NCBI RefSeq assembly: GCF_024519725.1
Contig: NZ_JALJRK010000001.1
Span: 124,001-188,000 of the forward strand
Origin: Microvirga sp. Mcv34
Lineage (GTDB): Bacteria > Pseudomonadota > Alphaproteobacteria > Rhizobiales > Beijerinckiaceae
Length of the DNA stretch: 64,000 nt
Reading direction: 5' to 3'
In this document: one piece after another, positions 39,568 to 48,600 of the stretch
Position numbering within the stretch: position 1 is the first letter of the stretch
Layout: each line of letters starts with the position of its first letter
The notes under the pieces: generated by a model
The model's database searches: none
The model's input: only the letters and a program-made list of their open reading frames with translations
What the model was told of the DNA's origin: nothing
Translations under genes and position numbers: made by a program

Positions 39568-40829
39568 TGCCAGCCGTTGCGCTTGATCCGCTTCAGGTCG
39601 CGGTCGAGGCGGTTCAGCGCCTGATCAGGCTTGGAACGCTTCGAGAGAACCTGATGCACCGCGTTGAAGAACTCGGTCGACACCTTGTTGTAGTTCTGGC
39701 CCGTCACGGTGGCGGGCCGCGCGACCGCGTTGCTGAACACGTCGACGAGGTCGCCGATGAACGGATTGGCCTTGGCGATGTCCGCGTCGCTGTAGAGCGA
39801 CACGATGGTCGGGTTGAAGGCGCCTTCGACCGCGCGGCGCTTCTGCTCGGCCTCGCTCGTCAGGTACAGGACGAGATCGGTCGCGGCATCGGCGTTCTTC
39901 GAATATTTGGACACGGCGAGAAGCTGGCCGCCGAGGGTGCCCGCGTGGCGGCCGTCCGCCCCGCCCCTCGGCAGGGGCGCGATGCCGACCTTGTCCTTGA
40001 TGGTGCTGTCGCCCCCCTGCGCCAGGGCCCAGGCATAGGGCCAGTTGCGCATGAAGGCGGCATTGCCGGCCTGGAAGACGCCGCGCGCCTCCTCCTCCGT
40101 GTAGTTGAGCACGCCTTCGGGCGTGATCGTGCCGACCCAGCCGGCGGCCGTCTTCAGGGCCTCGGCGGCCTTGGGGTTCTCGATGGTGACCTCGCCCTTC
40201 TCGTCCACGATGGTGCCGCCGTTGTAGGAGGCGATCCATTCGAGGGCGTTGGTGGTCAGGCCCTCATAGGCGCGGCCCTGCCAGGTATAGCCCCAGAAAT
40301 CGTTGCGGCCTTCCTTGCGCTCGCCCTCCTGGATCATCCGGGCGGTCTCGGTGAGGTCGGCCCAGGTCTGCGGCACGGGCCGCTTGTACTTGTCGAGAAG
40401 ATCTTTGCGGTAATAGAGCAGCCCCGCATCGGCGAACCACGGCACCGCCATCAGCCTCCCCTCGACGCGGCTGGTCTCGACCATGGCTGGGAGGTGGTCG
40501 CCGATCGTCGCCTGCGCCTTGGAGGTCAGGTCGAGGAGGTGATTGCCGAGCGTGCCGGTCCAGACCACGTCGATTTGGAACACGTCGACGTCCCCGGCGC
40601 CGGCTGCGAGAAGCTGCTGGAAGAGGGCCAGGCGCTCCGTGGCGGAATTCGGGGTGGAGACGATCTTGACCGTATTGCCGGTCTTCTTCGCCCAGGCGTC
40701 GGTGCCCTGCTTGCAGATCTCGTATTCCTTGCCGAGCGCGCTGCAGGAGATCGAAATTTCCACCGCCCAGGCACTGGTGGCGGCCAGGAGCCCGGCGGCT
40801 GCGGCGAGGCTGGCGATGAGGCGGGACAT
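39564..40829 (-). CDS. Sugar-binding periplasmic protein (trehalose/maltose type)
   Basis: The 421-residue protein has a signal peptide (MSRLIASLAAAAGLLAATSA, cleavage after AWA). The cluster 1 binding-protein motif is LLAAGAGDVDVFQIDVVW near 75, followed by VPWFADAGLLYYRKDLLDKY and WPYAWALAQGG. This pattern is like ThuE/trehalose-maltose binding proteins of rhizobia; the substrate is inferred. AGGAGG precedes the ATG. It is the first gene of the transporter operon. Confidence 0.9.
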   Translation of the reverse strand: MSRLIASLAAAAGLLAATSAWAVEISISCSALGKEYEICKQGTDAWAKKTGNTVKIVSTPNSATERLALFQQLLAAGAGDVDVFQIDVVWTGTLGNHLLDLTSKAQATIGDHLPAMVETSRVEGRLMAVPWFADAGLLYYRKDLLDKYKRPVPQTWADLTETARMIQEGERKEGRNDFWGYTWQGRAYEGLTTNALEWIASYNGGTIVDEKGEVTIENPKAAEALKTAAGWVGTITPEGVLNYTEEEARGVFQAGNAAFMRNWPYAWALAQGGDSTIKDKVGIAPLPRGGADGRHAGTLGGQLLAVSKYSKNADAATDLVLYLTSEAEQKRRAVEGAFNPTIVSLYSDADIAKANPFIGDLVDVFSNAVARPATVTGQNYNKVSTEFFNAVHQVLSKRSKPDQALNRLDRDLKRIKRNGWQ

Positions 40830-40960
40830 GGCAATCCTCCTGGAGGCTTGATGTTTATTGCTTAGCTTTCTAAAGCCCGACCTGCGGATTTGTTCCTGTT
40901 GGCCGTGGTCGGAACGGCGCGGCCGCCCCATCTCCTGTTGCCGAAAGCGAGGGTATTCCC

Positions 40961-41662
40961 ATGAAAATTACGTGGTTCGGTCATTCTGCCTTCCGGCTCG
41001 ATTTCGCCGGCAAGGCCGTGCTCATCGATCCGTTCTTCACCGGCAATCCGGCCTTCGGTGGCGACAAGGACAAGATCGCCCAGGGGATCTCCCACATCCT
41101 GGTCACCCATGGTCATGGCGACCACGTGGGCGATACGGTCGAGATCGCCAAGGCGACAGGCGCCAAGGTGGTGACCAATTTCGAGCTCTGCATGTATCTC
41201 GCCAAGCAGGGCGTCCAGAACATCGATCCCATGAACACGGGCGGCACGACGGAGCAGGACGGGTTCACGGTCACCCTGGTACGGGCCGACCATTCGGCGG
41301 GCCTCGTGGAGATGGACGTGAACTTCCCGCTCGGGAACGCCAACGGCGTCATCGTGAAGGCGTCGGGCGAGCCGACCGTGTATCACATGGGCGACACAGA
41401 CATCTTCGGCGACATGGCCCTGATCGCCGAGATCCACCAGCCCGACGTGGTGATCGTGCCCATCGGCGACCGCTTCACGATGGGGCCCGAAGTCGCCGCC
41501 CTGGCGGTCGAGCGGTATTTCAGCCGCGCCAAGGCGGTCATCCCGTGCCACTACGCCTCCTTCCCACCGCTCATCCCCAACGCCGACCGCTTCGTCGCGG
41601 CCCTGGACGGGAAGGGCGTTCAGGTGGTCGTGCCGCATAAGACGGTCGGCGTGACAGTGTGA
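40961..41662 (+). CDS. UPF0173 metallo-beta-lactamase-fold hydrolase
   Basis: The 233-residue protein has the zinc motif HGHGDH at His50-His55, [10 protein letters not shown] near 147 and an HYASFPP end motif typical of UPF0173 (YtkL). It is a metal-dependent hydrolase whose substrate is not known. A GAGGG site precedes the ATG. It is divergent from the transporter operon. In related genomes it stands close to ruvX and gatC. Confidence 0.93.
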   Translation: MKITWFGHSAFRLDFAGKAVLIDPFFTGNPAFGGDKDKIAQGISHILVTHGHGDHVGDTVEIAKATGAKVVTNFELCMYLAKQGVQNIDPMNTGGTTEQDGFTVTLVRADHSAGLVEMDVNFPLGNANGVIVKASGEPTVYHMGDTDIFGDMALIAEIHQPDVVIVPIGDRFTMGPEVAALAVERYFSRAKAVIPCHYASFPPLIPNADRFVAALDGKGVQVVVPHKTVGVTV

Positions 41663-41680
41663 GGCGCCAACGAAGCTCTT

Positions 41681-41708
41681 TGAGCCCCTGCCGCAAGTCA
41701 GGGGCTCA
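41681..41708. terminator. Hairpin between convergent genes
   Basis: TGAGCCCCTG and CAGGGGCTCA form a perfect 10-bp stem with an 8-base loop between two convergent genes. There is no T-run after it on either strand, so it is a weak terminator or only a processing structure. Confidence 0.45.
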
Positions 41709-41740
41709 AAACAACAACGCGACCGTTAGATCCTAGACGT

Positions 41741-42448
41741 CTATCTGATACCTACGCGGAAGGTCGTGAAGCGCATCTTTTTTCCAGTTCCCTGAAATAT
41801 CTCACGGATCTGTTCCTGCTCGCTTTCGGGAGTAGGGGCCGCGATGACCGATGCCGTTTTGGTCTCGAAGAAGCCGACCTGATCGCTTTTGATCTCCAGG
41901 ATTCCTGCATCCAGGATTTCACCCGGCTTTACGTCGATGATGTTCGCCCCTTTGATGGGAGTGGTTTGACCTGTTTCTGCGGCGAACAGGTTGGAGTGGT
42001 CACCGCCGATCCATGTCTTCCTTTGACCCTGGTCACAGAGAATGTTGGTCATGACGTAGGTGCCAGGTGCAATCGTGACAAACTGGTCCTTGCGGCTCTT
42101 GTTCGTACTCGCGAACATCCCTTTGAAGTCGAGGGTGGCGCCCTTTCCGAGAAGCTCTCCCATCGCTTGGAGTTGAGGTTTCGAGTCGGTTTCGACGACA
42201 TATCCGATATCGACGAAGCGGCTCCTGTCCAGTTGTCCACCCTTGAATGGACGCAGGCGTGCGACGCCTCTGCAACCTTCTCCATCCTTCAGCACACGCA
42301 CGAAAATAATGGCAGGTTCACTGGCTTGCCCCTGATGCGGTCCTCCTTTCCGCCCTGCTGCCTGGGCCAACGTCGGCAACGACGAGCCTGCAAGAAGGGT
42401 GGTGAAGGCAGCAAATACAACGCCCGCTTTTGCCCAATAGGTACACAT
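41741..42448 (-). CDS. Secreted protein of unknown function, 235 aa
   Basis: The sequence starts MCTYWAKAGVVFAAFTTLLA, with a signal peptide ending near SLPTLAQA. The mature part is beta-rich (GATLDFKGMFAS, FVTIAPGTYVMTNILC, GANIIDVKPGEILDAG), with two Cys that may pair. A TTG at 42463 is also in frame. The family is not recognised; the pattern 'P-G-x-Y-V-M' is like small beta-sandwich envelope proteins. It has less GC bias than its neighbours. Confidence 0.65.
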   Translation of the reverse strand: MCTYWAKAGVVFAAFTTLLAGSSLPTLAQAAGRKGGPHQGQASEPAIIFVRVLKDGEGCRGVARLRPFKGGQLDRSRFVDIGYVVETDSKPQLQAMGELLGKGATLDFKGMFASTNKSRKDQFVTIAPGTYVMTNILCDQGQRKTWIGGDHSNLFAAETGQTTPIKGANIIDVKPGEILDAGILEIKSDQVGFFETKTASVIAAPTPESEQEQIREIFQGTGKKMRFTTFRVGIR

Positions 42449-42651
42449 TGAACCTAACCTCAAGCCAACTCGGCATCAGACTTCTTGTCACGTATTTGTA
42501 ACAATATTAGGTGTCATGTCTACCCTTGATAGATTTTTGGTCAGGAACACGTTTTAAGATGGGGCGGGTCGGCGCATAGGCCGTTCCATATTGTCGGAGA
42601 GGGTTGCTCGACCGAAGGACAGGGGGAGTGCCCGCTTTCCCACATCCGGCG

Positions 42652-42681
42652 TTGCCCCCCGAGGCGGGCGGGTGCTATAGG
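42652..42681 (+). promoter_or_regulatory. Predicted gatC promoter
   Basis: TTGCCC (42652-42657) and TATAGG (42676-42681) lie 18 bases apart, 35 bases before gatC. The rest of the gap 42449-42651 shows no gene. Confidence 0.4.
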
Positions 42682-42715
42682 CCGCCAAGCAGATTTCCAA
42701 GAGGTTAGACCATTC

Positions 42716-43003
42716 ATGTCGGTCGATGAGAAAACGGTCCGCCGCATCGCCCATCTGGCGCGCATTGCCGTGACGGATGCGGAGGTGCCTCATCTCCAGG
42801 GCGAGCTCAACGCGATTCTCTCCTTCGTCGAGCAGCTCAACGAGGTGGACGTGGAGGGCATCGAGCCGATGACCTCCGTGACCCCCATGGTCATGAAGAA
42901 GCGCCAGGACGGCGTGACCGATGGCGGCTACGCGGACAAGATCGTCCGCAACGCCCCCACCACGGAAGACAACTTCTTCCTCGTGCCCAAGGTGGTCGAA
43001 TAA
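42716..43003 (+). CDS. gatC: Asp/Glu-tRNA amidotransferase subunit C
   Basis: The 95-residue protein starts [19 protein letters not shown], with [20 protein letters not shown] and the end [10 protein letters not shown]. It is the small subunit that wraps GatA and GatB in the GatCAB complex. It makes Gln-tRNA(Gln) and Asn-tRNA(Asn) by transamidation. AGAGG lies upstream. gatA follows after a REP-like repeat. Confidence 0.95.
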   Translation: MSVDEKTVRRIAHLARIAVTDAEVPHLQGELNAILSFVEQLNEVDVEGIEPMTSVTPMVMKKRQDGVTDGGYADKIVRNAPTTEDNFFLVPKVVE

Positions 43004-43017
43004 GGCGCAGGCCTATT

Positions 43018-43104
43018 CGACCATCCCCGGGCAAGCGCAGCGCGACCCGGGGATCTCCCGCAGAATAAGGCGTGGATGGCCGGGACGAGCCCGGCCAGGA
43101 CGTC
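43018..43104. repeat. REP-like repeat 2 between gatC and gatA
   Basis: CCATCCCCGGG / CCCGGGGATC and ATGGCCGGGACGAGCCCGGCCA palindromes, of the same type as at 36484 and 55857. Located within what should be one operon. Confidence 0.65.
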
Positions 43105-43124
43105 GAGACAAGAGATCCAGTCCC

Positions 43125-44639
43125 GTGACCGAACTGACCCATCTCACGATTGCCGAGGCCCGCGACGGTTTGAAGGCCAAGTCCTTCTCCGCCACCGAGC
43201 TGGCCCAGGCCCATCTCGCCGCCATAGAGAAGGCGAGGGCGCTCAACGCCTATGTGCTGGAGACGCCCGAAAAGGCGCTCGCCATGGCCAAGGCCTCTGA
43301 CGAGAAGCTGTCCAAGGGGCAAGGCGGGGCGCTTGAGGGCATTCCGCTCGGCATCAAGGACCTGTTCTGCACCGACGGCGTGACCACGACGGCAGGATCG
43401 AAGATCCTGGGCAACTTCAACCCGCCTTACGAATCCACCGTCACCCGGAACCTCTGGAACGACGGCGCCGTGATGCTCGGCAAGCTGAACCTGGACGAGT
43501 TCGCCATGGGCTCCTCCAACGAGACCAGCGCCTTCGGGCCGGTGGTGTCGCCCTGGCGGCGCGAGGGCTCGAACGTGAGCGCGGGCGCGGCGGGCGCCAT
43601 CGAGGGGACGCATCTGGTGCCCGGCGGCTCCTCGGGCGGCTCGGCGGCGGCGGTTGCCGCCCATCTCTGCCTAGGCGCCACCGCGACCGATACGGGCGGT
43701 TCGATCCGCCAGCCGGCGGCCTTCACCGGCACGGTCGGCATCAAGCCGACCTATGGGCGCGTCTCCCGCTGGGGCACGGTGGCCTTCGCCTCGTCCCTGG
43801 ACCAGGCCGGCCCCATTGCCCGCACCGTGCGCGACACGGCCATCATGCTGCGTTCCATGGCGGGCCCGGACGACAAGGACACCACCTGCGTCGACCTTCC
43901 GGTGCCGGATTTCGAGGCGGCCGTCTCCCGGGGCGTGAAGGGCCTCAAGATCGGCATTCCGAAGGAATACCGGATCGACGGCATGTCGCCCGAGATCGAG
44001 AAGCTCTGGCAGCAGGGCACGGAATGGCTGCGCGCCGCTGGCGCCGAGATCGTCGAGGTCTCCCTGCCGCACACCAAATACGCCCTGCCGGCCTATTACA
44101 TCGTGGCTCCGGCCGAGGCGTCCTCGAACCTCGCCCGCTATGACGGCGTGCGCTACGGCCTGCGCGAGAACGGCCGCGACATCGTCGAACTCTACGAAAA
44201 AACCCGCGCCGCCGGCTTCGGCCGTGAGGTCAAGCGCCGCATCATGATCGGCACCTACGTGCTGTCCGCCGGCTATTACGATGCCTATTACGTTCGGGCC
44301 CAGAAGCTGCGCACCCTGATCAAGCGCGACTTCGAGGAGGTCTATGCCCAGGGCGTTCACGCCATCCTGACCCCGGCCACGCCGTCCGCCGCCTTTGGCA
44401 TCGGCGAGAAGGGCTCAGGCGATCCGGTCGAGATGTATCTCAACGACATCTTCACCGTGACGGTGAACATGGCCGGCCTGCCGGGCATCGCAGTTCCGGC
44501 CGGGCTCGACGCTCAAGGGCTGCCGCTCGGCCTCCAGCTCATCGGCCGCGCCTTCGACGAAGAGACCCTCTTCGCGGCCGGTCAGGTGATCGAGGATGCC
44601 GCCGGCCGCATTGAACTGCCCACGGCTTGGTGGGCTTAG
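43125..44639 (+). CDS. gatA: Asp/Glu-tRNA amidotransferase subunit A
   Basis: The 504-residue amidase starts at GTG 43125. The catalytic triad is visible: Lys78 in IPLGIKDLF, cis-Ser169 in [11 protein letters not shown] and nucleophile Ser193 in [11 protein letters not shown]. Between PWRREGS and LVPGG it has an extra Ala/Gly-rich insertion of about ten residues ([11 protein letters not shown]) not usual for the family. It releases ammonia from glutamine for GatB. gatB is not in the window. Confidence 0.95.
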   Translation: MTELTHLTIAEARDGLKAKSFSATELAQAHLAAIEKARALNAYVLETPEKALAMAKASDEKLSKGQGGALEGIPLGIKDLFCTDGVTTTAGSKILGNFNPPYESTVTRNLWNDGAVMLGKLNLDEFAMGSSNETSAFGPVVSPWRREGSNVSAGAAGAIEGTHLVPGGSSGGSAAAVAAHLCLGATATDTGGSIRQPAAFTGTVGIKPTYGRVSRWGTVAFASSLDQAGPIARTVRDTAIMLRSMAGPDDKDTTCVDLPVPDFEAAVSRGVKGLKIGIPKEYRIDGMSPEIEKLWQQGTEWLRAAGAEIVEVSLPHTKYALPAYYIVAPAEASSNLARYDGVRYGLRENGRDIVELYEKTRAAGFGREVKRRIMIGTYVLSAGYYDAYYVRAQKLRTLIKRDFEEVYAQGVHAILTPATPSAAFGIGEKGSGDPVEMYLNDIFTVTVNMAGLPGIAVPAGLDAQGLPLGLQLIGRAFDEETLFAAGQVIEDAAGRIELPTAWWA

Positions 44640-44644
44640 GTCGC

Positions 44645-44944
44645 GTGCATCCCACCGTTCCCGTCGTTCATCTCTGGGACTGGCTACCGGCGGCCTTCGA
44701 TCCTGTCCTGATCGTCATCGCAGTCTGGCTCGGCTGGAAGGCCGACCAGTTCGGCAAGGTGCTGATCATCGGCATGATCGCCTTGGCTGTATCGGTCCTC
44801 GTCTCCTGGGGGATCAGCAGCCTGGGCCTGCCCTGGATCGCCCCGGTGCGCTCCGACGGCCTAACCCTGTTTCCGGTTCGCTTCGTCGCCGCATTGCTCT
44901 GGGCCGGCGGCGCCTATGCGGCCCGACGGCTGATCAGGCGTTAG
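44645..44944 (+). CDS. Small membrane protein after gatA, 99 aa
   Basis: The start is taken as GTG 44645. Three hydrophobic segments are visible (FDPVLIVIAVWLGWKA, VLIIGMIALAVSVLVSWG, RFVAALLWAGGAYAARR). It follows gatA by 5 bases, a spacing typical of co-transcription, and similar small membrane genes follow gatA in related genomes. Function is unknown. Confidence 0.7.
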   Translation: MHPTVPVVHLWDWLPAAFDPVLIVIAVWLGWKADQFGKVLIIGMIALAVSVLVSWGISSLGLPWIAPVRSDGLTLFPVRFVAALLWAGGAYAARRLIRR

Positions 44945-45030
44945 GCTTCGGCCAGCGCATCGAAGCTTTGCTTGGCTTCAAAGTACGAACGGATCTTTTG
45001 CGTCTGGTCAGCCAAGAGACGGCGTGACTA

Positions 45031-45273
45031 TGAGGCTGCTTTCGCTGCCGTTCAGAGCCCCACAATAAGCTTTTCGTAGCATTCGACGATAACAAGGTCG
45101 TCGGCGCGTTCCAACGTACCTCGTACTTCAATTTCACCGCCTGCGGCGCTGTACGCTTGAAAGTGAAGGGCGCGGAGGTGAAGGCAGTTCAGCTATTGGG
45201 CGGCAACGGTGCCCAAATCATCGCCCTCGCCGAGGAGTTCGCCCGCACTCATAGGCTGCGGCCATGGAGTTGA
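45031..45273 (+). pseudogene. Coding remnant without start codon
   Basis: A frame of about 80 codons between stops reads like real protein (KLFVAFDDNKVVGAFQRT, AVRLKVKGAEVKAVQLLGGN, AQIIALAEEFARTH) but has no usable start or ribosome site. It looks like the 3' part of a lost gene. The gap 44945-45380 holds otherwise only the upstream extension of the next gene's frame. Confidence 0.4.
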
Positions 45274-45380
45274 CCTCTAACAAGACCCGCAAGGGCTCGC
45301 AACGGTTCTGCGAACGGCTAGCATTTACGCACAACGACAAGAGGTCTAAGAGAAAAGTAATTTTGTTTCGAGGGTCCTCC

Positions 45381-45704
45381 ATGAATACAAACAGGCTTGA
45401 GGAGCTTTACCTCACTATAGGTAATGCTATTGCAGATACGTTGGGAACGAACTGGTCCAAAGCATGGATTATTGCGAAATTAGAGGACGACCATGGCGAG
45501 TTCGACTTCAAGTATCAGGCTAGTGCTGAGGATCCTGCGAGAAGCTTCGCCAAGGAAGTCGCTCCAAAAATGCATTTGATCTATAATGCCTTCAATGAGA
45601 TCAGAGCTTTGACCTGCGAGGCAAGTCGTGGTCACTGGACTTCAGCTTTATTTGAGCTGAGCAACGGCGGAGGCTTCAAATTGAATTTCTCATACGATGA
45701 TTGA
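45381..45704 (+). CDS. YezG-type immunity protein (orphan)
   Basis: The 107-residue protein starts MNTNRLEELYLTIGNAIAD and has NWSKAWIIAKLEDDHGEFDF near residue 25 and GHWTSALFELSNGGGFKLNF near the end. This order fits the YezG/DUF600 immunity proteins that neutralise polymorphic toxins (assignment from memory of the pattern). No toxin gene is nearby. The gene is visibly less GC-rich than its surroundings. The frame is open in phase to ATG 45264, but that part resembles repeated debris. Confidence 0.7.
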   Translation: MNTNRLEELYLTIGNAIADTLGTNWSKAWIIAKLEDDHGEFDFKYQASAEDPARSFAKEVAPKMHLIYNAFNEIRALTCEASRGHWTSALFELSNGGGFKLNFSYDD

Positions 45705-45728
45705 TAAGGCGCCCTTGCGGCTATAGCG

Positions 45729-45812
45729 CTAAAGTTGACCTCCAACGAGACATACAGTGTCGCACATCGGTTCTACGAGTGGCTGGAGTTTGCCATAGTC
45801 ATTAGGGTTTAA
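45729..45812 (+). pseudogene. Second copy of a coding fragment
   Basis: LTSNETYSVAHRFYEWLEF is encoded here and ends in TAA. A related stretch, LTSNKTRKGSQRFCERLAF, is encoded at 45270-45327. Both DNA copies start AGTTGACCTC. They look like two remains of one gene flanking the immunity gene. Confidence 0.45.
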
Positions 45813-45837
45813 GAGGTTGTGACAAGCTCGAATTTGG

Positions 45838-46191
45838 TCAAGCTCCGTCGTCAGGGTGACAGCGGAACCATACGATGTTGCCTTCCTGATTCATGACAAG
45901 ATCGATGAACACTTCATTCGTTGCCAAGCATCGTAGACGAAATCCGCCCTTGGTCTGCACTTCGGAGCAAAGCGACTCAAGTTCAACGTCTTCGTCCAGA
46001 GATGATTCTGTGTCTATGAAGTAAGGCCGGAAGCGCTCGAATTTCGTTGCATCCAGCAAGGTTGCGTATGTCCACGGATAATCGATGCCGTCGACTTGCA
46101 TAAGGGCAATGATCTCGCCCCCAAGTTCTAGCGCCAAATGCTTGGGAGAGGACGCTTTAGGCGTAAGAGCCCTCCTCAGCCAAGGCCACAT
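45838..46191 (-). CDS. Small protein of unknown function, 117 aa
   Basis: Starts MWPWLRRALTPKASSPKHLA. The body is acidic and mixed alpha/beta (GGEIIALMQVDGIDYPWTY, FRPYFIDTESSLDEDVELES, FIDLVMNQEGNIVWFRCHPD). It is lower in GC than the host genes and convergent with the YezG-type gene. By size, acidity and place it could be another immunity protein, but no family is recognised. ATG 46191 is chosen; the frame extends upstream. Confidence 0.55.
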   Translation of the reverse strand: MWPWLRRALTPKASSPKHLALELGGEIIALMQVDGIDYPWTYATLLDATKFERFRPYFIDTESSLDEDVELESLCSEVQTKGGFRLRCLATNEVFIDLVMNQEGNIVWFRCHPDDGA

Positions 46192-46247
46192 TTCTGAGCA
46201 CCCAGATATTATGCGTGACCGGTTTCCGGTCGTGCATAAGAGCGATT

Positions 46248-46502
46248 TTAAGCCTTTGTGCCGCCCTTGAGGCGCGTGTTGCACTCGCTCCAGAATTTCG
46301 GCCACTTGGCGTCCTTGGCGAGTTTGCCGCCAGCCTTGGCCTCTTTCCATTCCGCGCTGCATTTGCTCATGCGCTCGCGAGCCGCAAGCTGGGCGGCCGT
46401 CGGCTCCTTCTTCGGCTTCATCTCGGCGGCGGCCTGGGCGGCACCTGCCATGGACACGGCCAGCGCGGCGGCGAGGGCGGAACTCACGAAACGGTTCATC
46501 AT
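46248..46502 (-). CDS. Small secreted PsiF-like protein, 84 aa
   Basis: A signal peptide (MMNRFVSSALAAALAVSMAG, cleavage near AQAAA) and a Lys-rich mature part with two Cys (MSKCSAEWKEAKAGGKLAKD, then PKFWSECNTRLKGG). The Cys-x-x-E-W ... C-N-x-R pattern recalls the PsiF repeat family of periplasmic proteins; function is unknown. ATG at 46502, with a second at 46499. Confidence 0.65.
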   Translation of the reverse strand: MMNRFVSSALAAALAVSMAGAAQAAAEMKPKKEPTAAQLAARERMSKCSAEWKEAKAGGKLAKDAKWPKFWSECNTRLKGGTKA

Positions 46503-46684
46503 CGGTCCCCTGGGAACATTATCATGTCTGGGACATCTCATGATGAAATATCGGAACATGCAAGGGCTGGAGAGCAGCCGTGCGGCCTTTCCACGGAATT
46601 TCATTGCGCATGAGGGTGCGCATCCCGATCTAATGTCCTAACGTCCCGCACGGACCCGTGTGTTACGTAAGGAGAGGGAAATCC

Positions 46685-47392
46685 ATGGCGGCTTCCGCGC
46701 AGCAACCGATCGATCTCTATTACTGGCCGACCCCGAACGGATGGAAGATCACCATCATGCTGGAGGAATGCGGGCTGCCTTACGCGATCCGTCCGGTCAA
46801 TATCGGCAAGGGCGAACAGTTCGAGCCGGAATTCCTGGCGATCTCGCCCAACAACAAGATGCCCGCCATCGTGGATCCTAACGGTCCCGATGGGCAGCCG
46901 ATCTCCGTGTTCGAGTCGGGGGCAATCCTGCAATATCTGGGCCGCAAGACAGGGAAATTCTATCCGCAGGACGAGCGCGGGCGGGTCGAGGTCGACCAAT
47001 GGCTGTTCTGGCAGATGGGCGGCTTCGGTCCCATGCTCGGCCAGACGCACCATTTCCGCATCTATGCGCCCGAGAAGGTGCCGTATGCCATCGACCGCTA
47101 TACCAATGAGACCAACCGCCTTTACGGCGTGCTGAACAAGCGCCTCGCCGACCGGGAATTCGTAGCGGGTGAGTACTCGATCGCCGACATGGCTATCGCC
47201 CCCTGGGCGAAGCTGTGGGAGCGCCAGGGCCAGAACATCGACGATTTCCCGCATGCCAAGCGCTGGCTGGAAACCGTTCTCGCCCGCCCGGCGGTCCTGC
47301 GCGGAATCAAGGTCAGCTCCGAGGACCGTGAGAAGACCGACCTAACAGACCCCTCGGTTCAGGCAGTACTGTTCGGCCAAAGGGCAAGATAG
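46685..47392 (+). CDS. Glutathione S-transferase, Ure2p/YfcG-like
   Basis: The 235-residue protein has the N-terminal thioredoxin-like domain LYYWPTPNGWKITIMLEECG, NNKMPAIVDPNGPDG and FESGAILQYLGRKTG, then an all-helical C-terminal domain (EFVAGEYSIADMAIAPW). The T-P-N-G-W-K start is typical of YfcG/YghU disulfide-bond oxidoreductases. AGGAGAGGG lies upstream. Confidence 0.92.
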   Translation: MAASAQQPIDLYYWPTPNGWKITIMLEECGLPYAIRPVNIGKGEQFEPEFLAISPNNKMPAIVDPNGPDGQPISVFESGAILQYLGRKTGKFYPQDERGRVEVDQWLFWQMGGFGPMLGQTHHFRIYAPEKVPYAIDRYTNETNRLYGVLNKRLADREFVAGEYSIADMAIAPWAKLWERQGQNIDDFPHAKRWLETVLARPAVLRGIKVSSEDREKTDLTDPSVQAVLFGQRAR

Positions 47393-47397
47393 GCTGC

Positions 47398-48003
47398 ATG
47401 GCGCTTCCGGTGGAAGCCGCAGTGCGAGGCTCCATGGGCGACTTCAATACCATTCTTGTCGATTCAGAAGTGAGCCTCGACGATGCCCCTCATGAGGCGG
47501 CACGTATGATCTCCTGGCTTCATGGAAGGGGCATCATTGGTCCCGCTGAAGTCGAGCAGGGGGATTGCCGTGGCCCAGACGGCTCTTACGCCAAGGTCGC
47601 TGTCAACGTTTACAGGCCTGGACCAAGCTTCAAGGAAGCATCCGAGTACGATGAGACTCTCCGTTTGAGCCATAACTACTTAGAGGTCACGACGCAAAGG
47701 ACCATTTTCACCGCAGGTGATAACGGTATCGGGATCTATTGTACTCGGTGTGATACGGAGCAAACCAGGCTTGGTGACGAATGGAATGACGCTTTTCAGA
47801 CATGGTTCGATGGGCATCCCGAGCCGCTGACATGCGTCCGGTGCGGCCACGTGGCTCAACTTTCCGGCTGGCGCTTCGATCCCGTTTTCGGATTCGGCAA
47901 CCTTGGATTCCGCTTCAACAACTGGTTTCTTTCGTCTTCTTTCGTACAAGCGTTCGAGCGGGAGTTGGGGCGCCCGCTCACGATCGTTCACGAGCACCCA
48001 TAG
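47398..48003 (+). CDS. Zn-ribbon protein of unknown function, 201 aa
   Basis: The sequence runs MALPVEAAVRGSMGDFNTIL with a C-terminal zinc site formed by YCTRCDTE (about 114-121) and TCVRCGHVA (about 145-153). The rest is mixed. The end FLSSSFVQAFERELGRPLTI suggests a compact domain. Similar sequences are often found among polymorphic-toxin immunity proteins, but this is weak. It begins 5 bases after the GST gene. Confidence 0.6.
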   Translation: MALPVEAAVRGSMGDFNTILVDSEVSLDDAPHEAARMISWLHGRGIIGPAEVEQGDCRGPDGSYAKVAVNVYRPGPSFKEASEYDETLRLSHNYLEVTTQRTIFTAGDNGIGIYCTRCDTEQTRLGDEWNDAFQTWFDGHPEPLTCVRCGHVAQLSGWRFDPVFGFGNLGFRFNNWFLSSSFVQAFERELGRPLTIVHEHP

Positions 48004-48015
48004 CATCGAACTCGC

Positions 48016-48420
48016 TCAATTCGTCTTCGTCCAGGTCTGCGACCGGCAGATGAGCCCGCCGAGAACGCAGCCGGAGAGCTGCAGGGTCGTCGGGCTCATG
48101 ACCTTGAACTTGCCCGTATAGGTCTTGCCGTCCTGCGGGTTGTAGAGCTGGCCGCTATAGCCGTCCCCTTCCGGCTTGGCGTCCCAGATCATCCGGACGC
48201 CCACGATGTTGCGGTCTCTCAGCTTCGGGTCCGCGTTGTTCGTGTCCTTCTCGTAGGTCGAGGATACGATGGTGCCGCAATAGACGGCCCCGCATTGGGC
48301 AATCCTCACCCGTGTATCGCCGCTCTGCGTGAGCCAGGTCCCGCTCGGATTGGCCGATTGGGCGTTCACGGGGAGCGAGAGAAAGGCAAGGCCGAAGGCG
48401 GCCAGGATCGCTCGTTTCAT
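48016..48420 (-). CDS. DUF2147 secreted protein
   Basis: The 134-residue protein has a signal peptide (MKRAILAAFGLAFLSLPVNA) and the DUF2147 pattern: GTWLTQSGDTRVRIAQCG, GTIVSS, GVRMIWDAKPEGDGYSGQLY, NPQDGKTYTGKF and LSGCVLGGLICRSQTW. It is a periplasmic beta-barrel family of unknown function, common in alphaproteobacteria. The gap 48421-48600 shows nothing clear. Confidence 0.9.
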   Translation of the reverse strand: MKRAILAAFGLAFLSLPVNAQSANPSGTWLTQSGDTRVRIAQCGAVYCGTIVSSTYEKDTNNADPKLRDRNIVGVRMIWDAKPEGDGYSGQLYNPQDGKTYTGKFKVMSPTTLQLSGCVLGGLICRSQTWTKTN

Positions 48421-48600
48421 GGAAAACTCCCTCTATGACGGTCTTCATTGGGTCGATCCTAGAAGAATCTAGTGGAGCCGGTCAGCTTTCTACAAGATAG
48501 GCATGGCTGCGCCGCCCAGGCACAGTTGCGCTGCTACCCCTGAGAGGCGAGGGGGGAGTCTTGCTCCGTCCATTCCCACGACAGTTCTGCGAAGAGACCT

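Noticed and set aside
45031-45273. Treating the 80-codon frame as an intact gene
   Set aside because: No start codon with a ribosome site is available in the open part of the frame, so it is listed as a remnant.
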